DNA of 64,000 nucleotides, from NCBI GenBank assembly GCA_963825685.1, contig CAWGUD010000016.1:190774-254773 (forward strand), in the 5' to 3' direction. The notes below the pieces were generated by a model, which made no database searches, was not told the origin of the DNA, and was given only the letters and a program-made list of their open reading frames with translations. Below are positions 25,594 to 33,517 of the stretch, one piece after another. Origin of the DNA: JAOUEA01 sp963825685 (GTDB lineage: Bacteria > Actinomycetota > UBA4738 > HRBIN12). A program made the translations under genes and the position numbers. Numbering within the stretch: the stretch's first letter is position 1; each line of letters begins with the position of its first letter.

Positions 25594-27317
25594 CGCAGCT
25601 CCCCGTGGGCGGCCGCCGGCTCCGCGAACCGCGCCAGCGCGTCGGCGTCGAGGCCGTTCACGAACGACGAGAACGTGTCGCCGTCGGCGCGTTGGCTGCC
25701 GTAACGGCGCAGCAGCAGCTCGAGGTAGTCGGCCGTGTCCTCGGCGTAGACCTTCACCCCGCGGACCTTGCGGCCGAATGCCGCGCCGTCGCCCATCGTG
25801 CCCCCCAGATGCACGAGGAACGCGTCGCTCTTCGTGCCGTCGGGTCTCGCGCGCAGCGCCGACATCAGTCCGATGTCCGCGACCTGGAACCGTGCGCACG
25901 AGTTCGGGCACCCGTTCACGTGGATCCGCACATCCTCGTCGAAGTCCGGCAGCCGAGCCTCGAGCTCGCTCGTGATCCAGGTCGCCCGGCCCTTGGTCTC
26001 GCCGATCGCGAGCTTGCAGAACTCGATGCCGGTGCACGCCATCGTCGATCGACGGAAGACGCTGCCGCGGGCTCGCAGGTCGAGCCCGTCGAGGTCGGCG
26101 ACGAGCTCGTCGGCCCGGGATGCCTGCACGTCGACGATCACGAGCTTCTGCTGCGCGGTCGCCCGCACCGATCCCGACCCGAACGTGTCGGCCAGATCGG
26201 CGACGAGACGCAGCTGGTGCCCGGCGACGCGACCCGCCCGGGGGGCGAACCCCACCGACACCCGGCCGTCGCGTTGCGGCATCACCCCGAGGTGCTCCCG
26301 GGCCCCCATCGGCGCCGGCGGGGGCGGGGGTCCGTCGGCCAGGGGCCCGTGCTCGAGGAACTCGCGCTCCAGCACCTCGCGCACGCGTTCGGCGCCCCAG
26401 TCCTTCACGAGGAACTTCAGGCGGGCGTGGTTGCGCGAGCGCCGGTACCCGTACTCGCGGAACAACGCCGTGACCCCCGCCCAGACCTCCGGGACGCGCT
26501 CGCGGGGCACGAAGGCGCCGAGGCGCTGCGCGAACATCGGGTTCGTCGAGAGGCCGCCCCCCACCTGCAGGTCGTACCCGAGCTCGCCGCCGGGTCCGGC
26601 CACGCCCACGAAGGAGACGTCGTTGATCTCGTGGTTCGTGCATCCGGCGGCGCACCCGCTGATCGAGGTCTTGTACTTGCGCGGCAGGTTCGAGAACGCC
26701 GGGTCGCCGACGAACCGCTCGGCGACCGCCCGGACGTCGGGCGTCGCGTCGAACACCTCGTCGGCGGTGACCCCCGCGAGCGGGCAGCCGAGGATCACGC
26801 GCGGCGTGTCGCCGCAGGCTTCCTGCGTCGACAGGCCGACCGACTCGATGCGCTCCCAGATCGCGGGCACGTCCTCGATGCGGATCCAGTGCAGCTGCAC
26901 GTTCTGGCGATCGGTCACGTCGGCGACGTCGCGGCCGAAGCGCTCGCTCGCCCACGCGATCGCCCGGAGCTGGTCGGCGGTCATCGCCCCGCCGTCGATG
27001 CGGATGCGCATCATGAAGAACTCGTCCTCGAGCTCCTCGGGCTCGGCGCTGCCGGTGCGCTCGCCCGGCACGCCCTGCGTGCGCTGCGTGTACAGCCCCC
27101 ACCACCGCATGCGGCTGCGCAGGTCCTGCTTGCCGATCGATCGGAAGCCGCCGGGCGCGAAGATGCGCTCGATGCGCTCGCGGACGTTGAGCCCGTCGTC
27201 TTCCTTCTTGATCTGCTCGGCCGGGTTCAGGGGCTCGTGGTATCCCATGCCCCACTGCCCCTCGCCGCGAGGGCGCGGGGTTCGTGGGGCCGGGGTCGAG
27301 ATGTCGGTCATGGGCAT
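25590..27317 (-). CDS. Ferredoxin-dependent sulfite/nitrite reductase (siroheme, [4Fe-4S])
   Basis: About 575 residues. Reduces sulfite to sulfide (six electrons) in cysteine synthesis; the family also includes nitrite reductases. The siroheme-[4Fe-4S] Cys ligands are in ACTGIEFCKLAIGE (C-x5-C) and NGCPNSCARFQ (C-x3-C). Arg/Lys residues around RTQGVPGERT... and the Tyr of WWGLYTQR with the Cys of SGCAAGCTNHE match the Tyr-Cys pair of the mycobacterial SirA/NirA enzyme. Context (cysH, siroheme genes) favours sulfite. Start is at 27317 or the ATG six bases later at 27311; neither has a good ribosome-binding site. A leader peptide and hairpin lie upstream. Confidence 0.92.
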   Translation of the reverse strand: MPMTDISTPAPRTPRPRGEGQWGMGYHEPLNPAEQIKKEDDGLNVRERIERIFAPGGFRSIGKQDLRSRMRWWGLYTQRTQGVPGERTGSAEPEELEDEFFMMRIRIDGGAMTADQLRAIAWASERFGRDVADVTDRQNVQLHWIRIEDVPAIWERIESVGLSTQEACGDTPRVILGCPLAGVTADEVFDATPDVRAVAERFVGDPAFSNLPRKYKTSISGCAAGCTNHEINDVSFVGVAGPGGELGYDLQVGGGLSTNPMFAQRLGAFVPRERVPEVWAGVTALFREYGYRRSRNHARLKFLVKDWGAERVREVLEREFLEHGPLADGPPPPPAPMGAREHLGVMPQRDGRVSVGFAPRAGRVAGHQLRLVADLADTFGSGSVRATAQQKLVIVDVQASRADELVADLDGLDLRARGSVFRRSTMACTGIEFCKLAIGETKGRATWITSELEARLPDFDEDVRIHVNGCPNSCARFQVADIGLMSALRARPDGTKSDAFLVHLGGTMGDGAAFGRKVRGVKVYAEDTADYLELLLRRYGSQRADGDTFSSFVNGLDADALARFAEPAAAHGELR

Positions 27318-27348
27318 CGTCCGGTGCTGCCGGTCCGGGGAACGCGAA

Positions 27349-27370
27349 GGGCCGCCGATGGCGGCGGCCC
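27349..27370 (-). terminator. Attenuator-like hairpin upstream of sulfite reductase
   Basis: GGGCCGCCG (27349-27357) and CGGCGGCCC (27362-27370) form a perfect 9-bp stem with a four-base loop, 32 bp before the sulfite-reductase start and after the short Cys-containing reading frame. On the minus strand it is followed by CTTCGCGTTCC, only weakly T-rich. Position suggests transcription attenuation; this is inference. Confidence 0.45.
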
Positions 27371-27397
27371 GGGTGGTGCGGTGGTGAGTGGGGAAGG

Positions 27398-27508
27398 TCA
27401 GGTCCGCGCGCGCGGGTCGGCACTCGAGGCGCCGCAGGTCGCGGCCATGCCGCACAGGCGCGAGGGGATCATGGCCCCCACCAGCCCGGCCGTGCGCGTG
27501 CAGATCAC
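27398..27508 (-). CDS. Candidate 36-aa Cys-containing leader peptide
   Basis: A short frame starting GTG at 27508: VICTRTAGLVGAMIPSRLCG is followed by MAATCGASSADPRART and TGA. Cys is at positions 3, 19 and 25. It lies between the promoter region and a 9-bp hairpin upstream of the sulfite-reductase operon. Cys-codon leader peptides that act as cysteine-responsive attenuators are known upstream of sulfur genes in mycobacteria. The Cys codons here are not consecutive, so this is a weaker case. The remaining upstream gap to 27637 contains no other gene. Confidence 0.35.
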   Translation of the reverse strand: MICTRTAGLVGAMIPSRLCGMAATCGASSADPRART

Positions 27509-27579
27509 GGTGATTCGTACCCCTTAGGTCGGATTTGCAGGTGCAACGTATCCGCGTCGCGGAACCGATGTCAAACCGC

Positions 27580-27605
27580 GTTTGCCGACCCGATCCGGAG
27601 GGAAC
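27580..27605 (+). promoter_or_regulatory. Candidate SigB/SigF-type promoter, imperfect
   Basis: GTTT (27580-27583) and GGGAAC (27600-27605) are separated by 16 bp, 31 bp before the start of the Rho-N-type protein. The spacing equals that of the perfect GTTT-N16-GGGTAT at 32189-32214; the -10 differs at two positions. Confidence 0.35.
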
Positions 27606-27636
27606 CACCGACGCGTCCGACGAGGAGGGATGCGTG

Positions 27637-27984
27637 ATGCCGCAGAAGGCGTGGAACGCGAAGCGGGAACGTCAGTACGAGCACATCAAGGAAGGATTGC
27701 GCGAGCGCGGCCGCTCCGAGGAGACCGCCGAGGAGATCGCGGCGCGCACCGTCAACAAGGAACGCGCTCGCTCGGGGGAGGCCACGACGAGCTCGCGCTC
27801 GTCCCGTGAGGACATCTCGAGCGGACGCCGGGGGGGTCTCCGCTCGCACCGAGGCGCCGGTGGTCGTACCCGGGATCAGCTGTATGAGGAAGCGAAGGAT
27901 CTGAACATCGACGGTCGATCCCGGATGAACAAGGAGCAGCTGCTGCGAGCGGTGAATCGCCGCACCGGTCGACGAAGTCGGTGA
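27637..27984 (+). CDS. Rho-N-terminal-like / plasmid-stabilisation-type protein
   Basis: A 115-residue basic protein. The N-terminal part MPQKAWNAKRERQYEHIKEG and AEEIAARTVNKERAR is the conserved block of a widespread actinobacterial family often labelled plasmid stabilisation. The C-terminal ~45 residues (TRDQLYEEAKDLNIDGRSRM and KEQLLRAVNR) are a SAP/Rho-N-like helical domain that can bind nucleic acid. The GGAGGGATGC upstream supports the start. Stress association is suggested by the candidate promoter. Its stop overlaps the GTG of the next gene. Confidence 0.8.
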   Translation: MPQKAWNAKRERQYEHIKEGLRERGRSEETAEEIAARTVNKERARSGEATTSSRSSREDISSGRRGGLRSHRGAGGRTRDQLYEEAKDLNIDGRSRMNKEQLLRAVNRRTGRRSR

Positions 27985-28518
27985 GTGACGTGGCCGAGGG
28001 GGGGAGCAGCACGTCGACCCGGCCCGACGATGTGCCGATCGAGAGTCAGCGCCGGTTCCGAGCGATGCGTCGCGTCGGTGTCGGGGTCCTCGGGGTGCTC
28101 GTGTTGCTCGGTGTCGCGAACCTCGTCGGCGTGCGGGTCGGTCACGCATCCGCCGACGCCGACGGCACGAGCCTGGCGGTGACCTACGCGTCGGTCACGA
28201 GGCCGGGCCTCTCGACCCCGTGGAGCGTCGAGAGTCCGCCATGCCGGTGGCTTCCCGGGGCCGGTGTCGATCGTCACCACCAGCGGGTACTTCGAGTCGT
28301 TCGACTTCAATCAGTGGTACCCGGAGCCGTCGGGCACCACGGTTCGCGGTGACGACCTGGTGCTGACGTTCGAGCGCCCGCAGGGCGAGGTGTTCGAGCT
28401 CTCGTTCGACGGTCGTGCGACACCGACCTTCAACCTCGGCGCGAGCGCCGTCACCGCGATCGAGTCCGAGGGACTTCCCCCCTTGTCGGTGGAGTACCGA
28501 ACGGTGGTGATGCCCTGA
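27981..28518 (+). CDS. Membrane-anchored protein of unknown function
   Basis: About 178 residues after skipping one base near 28232 (GTCGAGAGTCCGCC). An N-terminal cytosolic tail of ~28 residues is followed by one membrane helix (VGVGVLGVLVLLGVANLVGV), then an extracellular part with HAGGFPGPVSIVTTSGYFES, FNQWYPEPSG and DDLVLTFERPQGEVFELSFD. The beta-rich domain has no family I recognise. GTG start overlapping the previous stop (GTGA), and a one-base overlap with the DUF421 gene, so the two products probably work together in the membrane. Confidence 0.65.
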
Positions 28519-28997
28519 TGGAGATCGTGCTGCGGGCGGTCGTGATCTACGCCTTCCTATGGATGCTCACCCGGGCGATCGGCAAGAAGGAGCTCGCCGA
28601 GATGTCGGCTTTCGAGCTCGTGCTGATCGTGACGATCGGTGACCTCGTGCAGCAGGGCGTGACCCAGGAGGACATGTCGGTGACCGGCGCCATGCTCGCG
28701 GTCGGCACCATCGCGCTGCTGGTCGTGGCCACGTCGTACGTGGGCTTCCGGTGGCGGGGCTCGAAGAAGGTGATCGAGGGCGTCCCGATCGTCGTGGTCG
28801 ACGAGGGCAGGCTCCTCGATGAGCCGCTGGTGATGGAACGCCTCACGCCGGAGGAAGTCGTGTCGTCGGCACGGGAGCAGGGCATCGCCGACCTCGCCCT
28901 CATCCGCTACGGGGTGATCGAGCCCGACGGCACGTTCTCGTTCGTGCTGCGAGACGCCGAGGTGCGACACGCCCCGCCGCCGGAGAAGCCGAGCTAG
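28518..28997 (+). CDS. DUF421 (YetF-like) membrane protein
   Basis: A 159-residue DUF421 protein with three N-terminal helices (VVIYAFLWMLTRAIG, ELVLIVTIGDLVQQGV, MLAVGTIALLVVATSYVGF) and a cytosolic YetF-type domain containing GVPIVVVDEGRLL, LTPEEVVSSAREQGI and YGVIEPDGTFSFVL. Family function is unclear, with links to sporulation or envelope in Bacillus. The ATG shares one base with the stop of the upstream membrane-anchored protein. The 3' end overlaps the convergent DapA-family gene by four bases. Confidence 0.9.
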   Translation: MEIVLRAVVIYAFLWMLTRAIGKKELAEMSAFELVLIVTIGDLVQQGVTQEDMSVTGAMLAVGTIALLVVATSYVGFRWRGSKKVIEGVPIVVVDEGRLLDEPLVMERLTPEEVVSSAREQGIADLALIRYGVIEPDGTFSFVLRDAEVRHAPPPEKPS

Positions 28998-29863
28998 CTC
29001 TGGTCCAGCAGATCCCGGGCGAGTCCCAGCACACGCTCGCGCTCGACGTCGTCGAGCCCGCGCAACGGGGCTCGCACGGCGGGGTCCACGAGCACGTCGC
29101 GAGCGACGAGCACCTCTTTGAGCGCGGCGTGGAAGGGGATACCAGCGAGCTCGTCTCGCAGACGGCAGACCTGGCTATGTGCGGCCTCGCTGCGCTCGTG
29201 CACGAGGGAGGCCGTGATCGCGGGGAACGCGGCGGCCAGGCCGCTCACGCTACCGACGGCGCCGGCCGTCATGCCTTGCAACGCGAGTGGCTCCGACCCG
29301 ATGAAGACGTCGAGCCCGAGCCCGAGGTAGGGCTCGACGGCGGAGAAGGGCGAGTCCGAGACCTTCATGCCCACGACGTTGGGAGCCGACTCCCGCACCC
29401 GGGTCACGACGGCGAGCGGGATCGCGTAGCCGCTGCGGCCGGCGAACTCGTAGACGTAGAACGGCAGAGGATCCGCGGCGTTCGCCGCGCTCGCGAGGTG
29501 GCGCGTGAGCTCGTCGTCGTCGAGCGGGAAGTACGGCGGGGCGATCACGGCGACCGCCGCGGCGCCGATCTTCTGGGCGTGGGCAGCGAGCGCGACCGTG
29601 TCCCTCGTCGTCTGAGCCCCGGCGTGGACGGCGACGTCGAGGCCCTCGGGAGCGTGTGCCACGAAGGCTTCCGAGACCGCGCGACGTTCCGCGACGTCGA
29701 GGAGCACGCCCTCTCCGGTGGTGCCGCATGCGAGCACGCCGTCGACCCCGCCGTCGGCGAGGAACCGGGTGAGGCCCTCGATCGCGTCGACGTCGACGGC
29801 TCGCCCACCCTCACGCATCGGGGTCACGCTCGCCGCGATCGCCCCCTGCAGGCGTCGCATCAT
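28994..29863 (-). CDS. Dihydrodipicolinate synthase / N-acetylneuraminate lyase family aldolase
   Basis: A 289-residue class I aldolase of the DapA family. The GTTGEG motif (pyruvate carboxylate binding, about residue 48), the catalytic Tyr in PFYVYEFAGR and the Schiff-base Lys in NVVGMKVSDS are all present. The substrate is unknown: sequence details around the active site differ from true DapA, and neighbours do not include lysine genes. Two adjacent ATGs (29863 and 29860) are equally possible starts. It lies 32 bp after (in transcription order) nothing else on its strand but proline dehydrogenase follows its start region upstream at 29896, so co-transcription with it is likely. Confidence 0.85.
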   Translation of the reverse strand: MMRRLQGAIAASVTPMREGGRAVDVDAIEGLTRFLADGGVDGVLACGTTGEGVLLDVAERRAVSEAFVAHAPEGLDVAVHAGAQTTRDTVALAAHAQKIGAAAVAVIAPPYFPLDDDELTRHLASAANAADPLPFYVYEFAGRSGYAIPLAVVTRVRESAPNVVGMKVSDSPFSAVEPYLGLGLDVFIGSEPLALQGMTAGAVGSVSGLAAAFPAITASLVHERSEAAHSQVCRLRDELAGIPFHAALKEVLVARDVLVDPAVRAPLRGLDDVERERVLGLARDLLDQS

Positions 29864-29895
29864 GGCCGGGAGTCTACGTGGAGGCGCGAGCCGAC

Positions 29896-30801
29896 TCAGA
29901 CGAGGTTGCGGAGCGCCAGCAGCGTGTTCTCGACCGGCTTCTCGGCGATCCGCCGCATGAACCACGGGTACCACGACGGTCCGTACGAGATCAGGGTGCG
30001 GATCGCGTAGCCCTCGCTCGCGTACCGCCGCTGCTCGTCGGCGCGGATGCCGTAGAGCATCGCGATCTCGAAGTCGTCGTGTCCCCCCAGCGAGGTCTCG
30101 ATGCGGTCGATCAGCTCGGTGTCGTGCGACCCCAGTACCACGCGGCGGGCCCCGCCCTGCACGAGGTGCTGCGCGAGCCGGAAGTAGCTCTCGTCGATCG
30201 CCGCCTTCGAAGCGAAGACGAGGTCCTTCGGCTCCCGGTAGGCACCCTTCACGAGCCTGATCGAAGGACCGGAAGGCAGCAGGCGCTGGATGTCGTCGTA
30301 GGTGCGACGCAGGTACGCCTGCAGACACAGCCCGACGTTCGGCGAGCGGGCGAGCTGTGCCTCGTAGAGATCGAGGGTGCCGTCGACGTACGGGGTCGAC
30401 TCGATGTCGATCCAGCAGGTCCGGTCGATCTCGGCTGAGCGATCGACGAGGCGTCCCAGGTGGGTGGCGGTGACGGCCGTGTCGAGGTCGTACCCGAGCT
30501 GGGTGAGCTTCACGGAGATCTCGGCGTCGAGCCCGAGCTCCTCGATCCTGTCGAGGAGCCTCAGGTAGTCGCCCGCCGCCTCCGCGGCCTGGGCGAGGTC
30601 GGCCGTGTTCTCGCCCAGGCGCGTGAACGACACGGGGATGCCCTCAGACGCCAGCCGACCCGCCGCTCCCAGGGCGTCCTCGGCGTCCTCGCCCGGCATG
30701 AAGCGAGCGACGGAGCGCTGGACGAACGACAGCTGTGGGAGTCGGGCCCTGAGGAGTGCACTCTCCGATGCCCACAAGAGCGCTGCCTTCACCGGGTTCA
30801 T
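29896..30801 (-). CDS. Proline dehydrogenase
   Basis: A 301-residue monofunctional FAD enzyme oxidising proline to pyrroline-5-carboxylate. The TIM-barrel motifs ISVKLTQLGYD, WIDIESTPYVDGTLD, LCLQAYLRRT, SIRLVKGAYREPKD, VLGSHD and the C-terminal FAD/proline segment YGPSWYPWFMRRIAE are present. It lacks the P5C dehydrogenase domain of PutA. Upstream, a strong stem-loop separates it from the preceding gene, so it likely starts its own transcript. Confidence 0.94.
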   Translation of the reverse strand: MNPVKAALLWASESALLRARLPQLSFVQRSVARFMPGEDAEDALGAAGRLASEGIPVSFTRLGENTADLAQAAEAAGDYLRLLDRIEELGLDAEISVKLTQLGYDLDTAVTATHLGRLVDRSAEIDRTCWIDIESTPYVDGTLDLYEAQLARSPNVGLCLQAYLRRTYDDIQRLLPSGPSIRLVKGAYREPKDLVFASKAAIDESYFRLAQHLVQGGARRVVLGSHDTELIDRIETSLGGHDDFEIAMLYGIRADEQRRYASEGYAIRTLISYGPSWYPWFMRRIAEKPVENTLLALRNLV

Positions 30802-30848
30802 GGCTCGGGAATCCTACCCCGGGCGCGTTCCCTCTCGAGACGCCGCAA

Positions 30849-30880
30849 GGCCGGGACCCTCGCGGAGGAGGGTCCCGGCC
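30849..30880 (-). terminator. Stem-loop terminator
   Basis: GGCCGGGACCCTC (30849-30861) and GAGGGTCCCGGCC (30868-30880) form a perfect 13-bp stem with a six-base loop, 26 bp beyond the stop of the leftward membrane-protein gene at 30907. No T-tract is present, which is usual in this GC-rich DNA. Confidence 0.75.
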
Positions 30881-30906
30881 CGCACGCTCGGCGTGTGTCG
30901 GCGAGC

Positions 30907-31626
30907 TCAGGTGATATCGATGTCGGAACCGCGAGCGCCCGTCGTTTCCGGCGTGAACCGGCGGCCGTGCTGATCGACGTAGCTGCCGTCGGCGGCCCGA
31001 CGAACCATCACCCGGTCGTCGTCGCCATCGACGTCGCCCCCGTTCGTGCGCAGGCGTGGTTCGTCGTCGAGCGGCTCCGTGTCCGAGCGTCGGTCGAACT
31101 CGGCGTACCGGGCGGCCTCGAGCCCGCTCGAGCCGACCGAGCGTCGCGGCGCCCCACCGATCAGGCCCCCGATCGCGGCAGCCACCGCACCGACCACGAG
31201 CGTGATGAACGTCGCCCACATCGCGTCGCTCGCGCCCGTGCCGATCAGATCTCCGCCGTCGATCGTCCGAAGCTGGCCCTCGGAGAAGAGTCCGAAGATC
31301 GAGGGAACGCCGAAGACGAGCGTCGCGATCAGCAGCGTGCCCCACGCGGTCATGCCGTGCAGCCACCCCGAGCCCGGGCCTCGATTGTCGGTCAGGATCC
31401 CGGCGAGGAGTCCCGCGACGAAGAGGGCGAAGGCTCCCGATCCAGCGAGGAACCACTCGAGCTCGTCGCGGACCACGTCGATGCCGGACGGGAAGGCGAG
31501 CGCGAGCCAGAGCGAGGTCAGGACGGCCATGATGGCGAGGCCCCAGACCGCGCCGGTCACGATCGCGCCCCAGCGGACCAATGGCCCGCCTCGAGGCTGG
31601 TCGATGTCGATGGTCGTGGTGCGCAT
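30907..31626 (-). CDS. Integral membrane protein with charged C-terminal tail
   Basis: A 239-residue protein with four to five helices in residues 15-160 (GAIVTGAVWGLAIMAVLTSL, LAGSGAFALFVAGLLAGIL, MTAWGTLLIATLVFGVPSIF, ATFITLVVGAVAAAIGGLIG). The C-terminal ~80 residues are charged and cytosolic and end with a RAADGSYVDQHGRRFTPE segment. No transport or enzyme motif is seen. It is the third gene of a unit starting at a predicted SigB/F-type promoter (32189-32214) and ends at the stem-loop at 30849. Confidence 0.7.
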   Translation of the reverse strand: MRTTTIDIDQPRGGPLVRWGAIVTGAVWGLAIMAVLTSLWLALAFPSGIDVVRDELEWFLAGSGAFALFVAGLLAGILTDNRGPGSGWLHGMTAWGTLLIATLVFGVPSIFGLFSEGQLRTIDGGDLIGTGASDAMWATFITLVVGAVAAAIGGLIGGAPRRSVGSSGLEAARYAEFDRRSDTEPLDDEPRLRTNGGDVDGDDDRVMVRRAADGSYVDQHGRRFTPETTGARGSDIDIT

Positions 31627-31662
31627 CAGGTGCTCCTTTCGTTCGTCTGGTCGCTCGATGCC

Positions 31663-31872
31663 TCAACCGCCGGCGATCACCGGCGGAGGAGGAACCGGCG
31701 CCGGTTGCGGGGTCGGTTCCGGTGGTGGAGGTGGCTGCGGCGGCGCCGGCGGCCGGGGCGGAGGCACCGGATCGTGCCCCCGGCCCCGGCTCGGCGCGTG
31801 CGGCAGGGGGGGCCGCCGCACTTCCTCCGCGGATCCCGGATCGGTCGAGTCGATGAAGGCGATGAAGGTCAT
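31663..31872 (-). CDS. Small proline-rich protein
   Basis: A 69-residue protein: MTFIAFIDSTDPGSAEEVRR then a region of nearly uninterrupted proline with Gln, Glu and Val (PPPRPPAPPQPPPPPEP). Probably an extended polyproline spacer or SH3-like ligand; no signal peptide. The ATG overlaps the stop of the Cys-rich gene upstream (ATGA), which supports coding. Low-complexity DNA could alternatively inflate the frame. Confidence 0.55.
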   Translation of the reverse strand: MTFIAFIDSTDPGSAEEVRRPPLPHAPSRGRGHDPVPPPRPPAPPQPPPPPEPTPQPAPVPPPPVIAGG

Positions 31873-32138
31873 GAGATCCGCCTCTCCGCGGCAAGGCCCG
31901 GACGAGTGGGGTCTGACGACGAGTCGCGAGCATCCTTCCTGCGCTTGCGAGGCGCCTGAAGCACGTAGGCATGTGGCTGCTCGTGCTGCCAGCACCACCC
32001 CGTCGCGTTGTACATGGACAGCACCGTCACGCAGTCCGTCTCCTCACACACCCGGCCGGTTTCGTGGACGCGGCTGATCCGCGCGCCGCCTGGGGCCATG
32101 CGGCCTCGAAGGGTGCGTTCTGGACTCACGGTGCTCAT
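31869..32138 (-). CDS. Small protein with CxxxxC...CxxH zinc-binding motif
   Basis: An 89-residue protein. The core CEETDCVTVLSMYN followed by GWCWQHEQP matches a short actinobacterial motif (C-x4-C-x-x-x-L-S-x-Y-N-x-x-x-x-C-x-x-H) that should bind one zinc. The rest is basic and polar, suggesting nucleic-acid or protein binding. It begins about 50 bp downstream of the GTTT-N16-GGGTAT promoter and heads a three-gene unit. Confidence 0.72.
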   Translation of the reverse strand: MSTVSPERTLRGRMAPGGARISRVHETGRVCEETDCVTVLSMYNATGWCWQHEQPHAYVLQAPRKRRKDARDSSSDPTRPGLAAERRIS

Positions 32139-32188
32139 GGATGGGACCTCCCCGTGGGCGGGCGGTAGGAGAAGCGTCAGGACGCCCG

Positions 32189-32214
32189 ATACCCGGGGGT
32201 CGGTCGATCGAAAC
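32189..32214 (-). promoter_or_regulatory. SigB/SigF-type promoter (GTTT-N16-GGGTAT)
   Basis: On the minus strand GTTT (32214-32211) is followed by 16 bp and GGGTAT (32194-32189), a full match to the general-stress sigma consensus of Bacillus SigB and mycobacterial SigF. It points at the small Cys-rich gene 51 bp downstream, and lies 1.7 kb from a SigB/F-type sigma gene. Confidence 0.65.
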
Positions 32215-32220
32215 GTCTGG

Positions 32221-32631
32221 TCAGGGCTCGTTCGGCGCGGTGAGGCCGTCGGCGAGCTCGAACCAAACCCGGTTCACGCCGTCGTGGTGCACACCCCATC
32301 GGTCGGCCAGTCGGGCCACGAGGATCAGACCCCACCCCGTCCCCTCGGGGGAGGCCCCCGTGCGTGGCTCGGGCGTGAACCCGGGGCCGGGGTCGCAGAC
32401 CTCCACGCGCAGGATGCCGGCCACGATGGCGATCGAGAGCTCGATCTGCTGGCCCGACGCGAGGGCCCCGTGTCGCAGGCCGTTCGTGACGAGTTCGCTC
32501 ACCATGAGCCGGGCATCCTCGAGCACCGCCGCCGAGAGGCGATCGGCCAGCCGGTCGATCTGCTGGCGGGCGAGTCCGACCGCGGCGGGGGTGGCGTCGA
32601 GATGGATCACGGAGGACCTCACGGAACCCAC
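32221..32631 (-). CDS. ATP-binding anti-sigma-type regulator (HATPase_c_2, RsbW-like)
   Basis: A 136-residue single-domain GHKL protein. N-box LMVSELVTNGLRHG, G1 box VEVCDPGPGF and G2 box GTGWGLILVARLADRWGV are all clear, so ATP binding is expected. Proteins of this type are serine kinases that phosphorylate STAS antagonists and hold sigma factors, or are orphan regulators. It is 120 bp from the preceding regulator and shares its strand. Whether it binds the sigma factor encoded at 33.9 kb is not known. Confidence 0.88.
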   Translation of the reverse strand: MGSVRSSVIHLDATPAAVGLARQQIDRLADRLSAAVLEDARLMVSELVTNGLRHGALASGQQIELSIAIVAGILRVEVCDPGPGFTPEPRTGASPEGTGWGLILVARLADRWGVHHDGVNRVWFELADGLTAPNEP

Positions 32632-32751
32632 CTCTCCGCCTCGCGTTCGGGCACGGCGGTCACCGGGTCCTCCGAGTCGTCGACGTCGATCGATCGATAC
32701 CGAGAACGGGCCCGTTCCAAACCACCACCCGCGGTGCCTCCTGGCTCAGTC

Positions 32752-33108
32752 TCAGGCGGACAATGGCATGCGGAAGCGCACGGCGTCGTCACGGAACCAC
32801 TCGATGCCGTCGGCCAGTGCTTCGAGGAGGCCAGCCCGCATCACATCGCCCTCGTCGTCGCCGGGCGGGACGACGCCTTCACACGTCACCACGCAGCGCG
32901 CGTCGTCGACCTCGATCGACACGGTGGTGTTCGTGCCAGCCATGCGGGCACACGCCTCCACGACCGCCACTCGGACGTCGTCGATGTGGTCTTCGTCGCT
33001 GTAGCGGTCGAGGAACCGGCCGACGAAGGTCCGCAGGGTGGCGAGCATCTCCCCATCATGGGGAACCCGAAGCGATGCGCGGGCCGGCGGCCCCCCGGAA
33101 CCGGTCAC
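32752..33108 (-). CDS. RsbW-like regulator, degenerate HATPase
   Basis: A 118-residue protein translationally coupled (GTGA overlap) to the STAS gene. It has the helical N-terminal part of anti-sigma kinases (MLATLRTFVGRFLDRYSDED, then VRVAVVEACARMAG where an N-box Asn would be expected) but no clear DxGxG or GxGL box (CEGVVPPGDDEGDVMRAGLL). It probably has lost ATP binding, and resembles the short anti-sigma-like proteins found beside sigma-F modules. Confidence 0.65.
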   Translation of the reverse strand: MTGSGGPPARASLRVPHDGEMLATLRTFVGRFLDRYSDEDHIDDVRVAVVEACARMAGTNTTVSIEVDDARCVVTCEGVVPPGDDEGDVMRAGLLEALADGIEWFRDDAVRFRMPLSA

Positions 33109-33440
33109 GGCGGGAGGTCGGCGACCGAGGCCTCGATCGTGAATGCCGAGTCGAGTCCGGTGAGCGCGATGACCTTGGCGGGCGAGCCCTGCACGCCGAC
33201 GAGCCGCAGCTCGCCGCCGCGGTCGTGGACCTCCTTCAGACAGGTGACGAGGATCCCGAGGCTGCTCGAGTCCATGAAGGACACGTCGGTGAGATCGACC
33301 GCGATGCGCGGCGGGGTTCCCTTCCCGAGCCCCGCGTCGAGCGCAGCCCGCAATGTCGCTGATGTCGACAGGTCGAGCTCCCCTCGCACGTTCACCACGG
33401 TCCATGTTCCCTGGGTGTGTGTTTCGAACGATGGCTCCAC
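33105..33440 (-). CDS. STAS-domain anti-sigma factor antagonist
   Basis: A 111-residue SpoIIAA/RsbV-type protein. The GTG at 33440 is chosen as start because AGAGGAG lies six bases before it. The fold is visible as WTVVNVRGELDLSTSATLRA, then IAVDLTDVSFMDSSSLGILV with the phosphorylatable Ser in DSSSL, and GGELRLVGVQGSPAKVI. Phosphorylation by an RsbW-like kinase and dephosphorylation by a PP2C enzyme (such as the one at 36827-38878) would switch sigma-factor release. Divergent from the kinase-sigma pair. Confidence 0.9.
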   Translation of the reverse strand: MEPSFETHTQGTWTVVNVRGELDLSTSATLRAALDAGLGKGTPPRIAVDLTDVSFMDSSSLGILVTCLKEVHDRGGELRLVGVQGSPAKVIALTGLDSAFTIEASVADLPP

Positions 33441-33517
33441 GGAGAACTCCTCTATCGTGACGATCGACACGGACGGGAACGTCAGTGCCGCCGGGCGACC
33501 AGTATAGGAAGGAACGC

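Noticed and set aside
27398..27620. SAM or cobalamin riboswitch upstream of the sulfur operon
   Set aside because: No conserved riboswitch core or B12-box sequence could be recognised; only the short frame and one hairpin are supported.
31663..31872. Polyproline stretch as a simple-sequence repeat with no gene
   Set aside because: The codons vary and the frame starts in an ATGA overlap with the preceding gene, so a small coding sequence was kept at moderate confidence.
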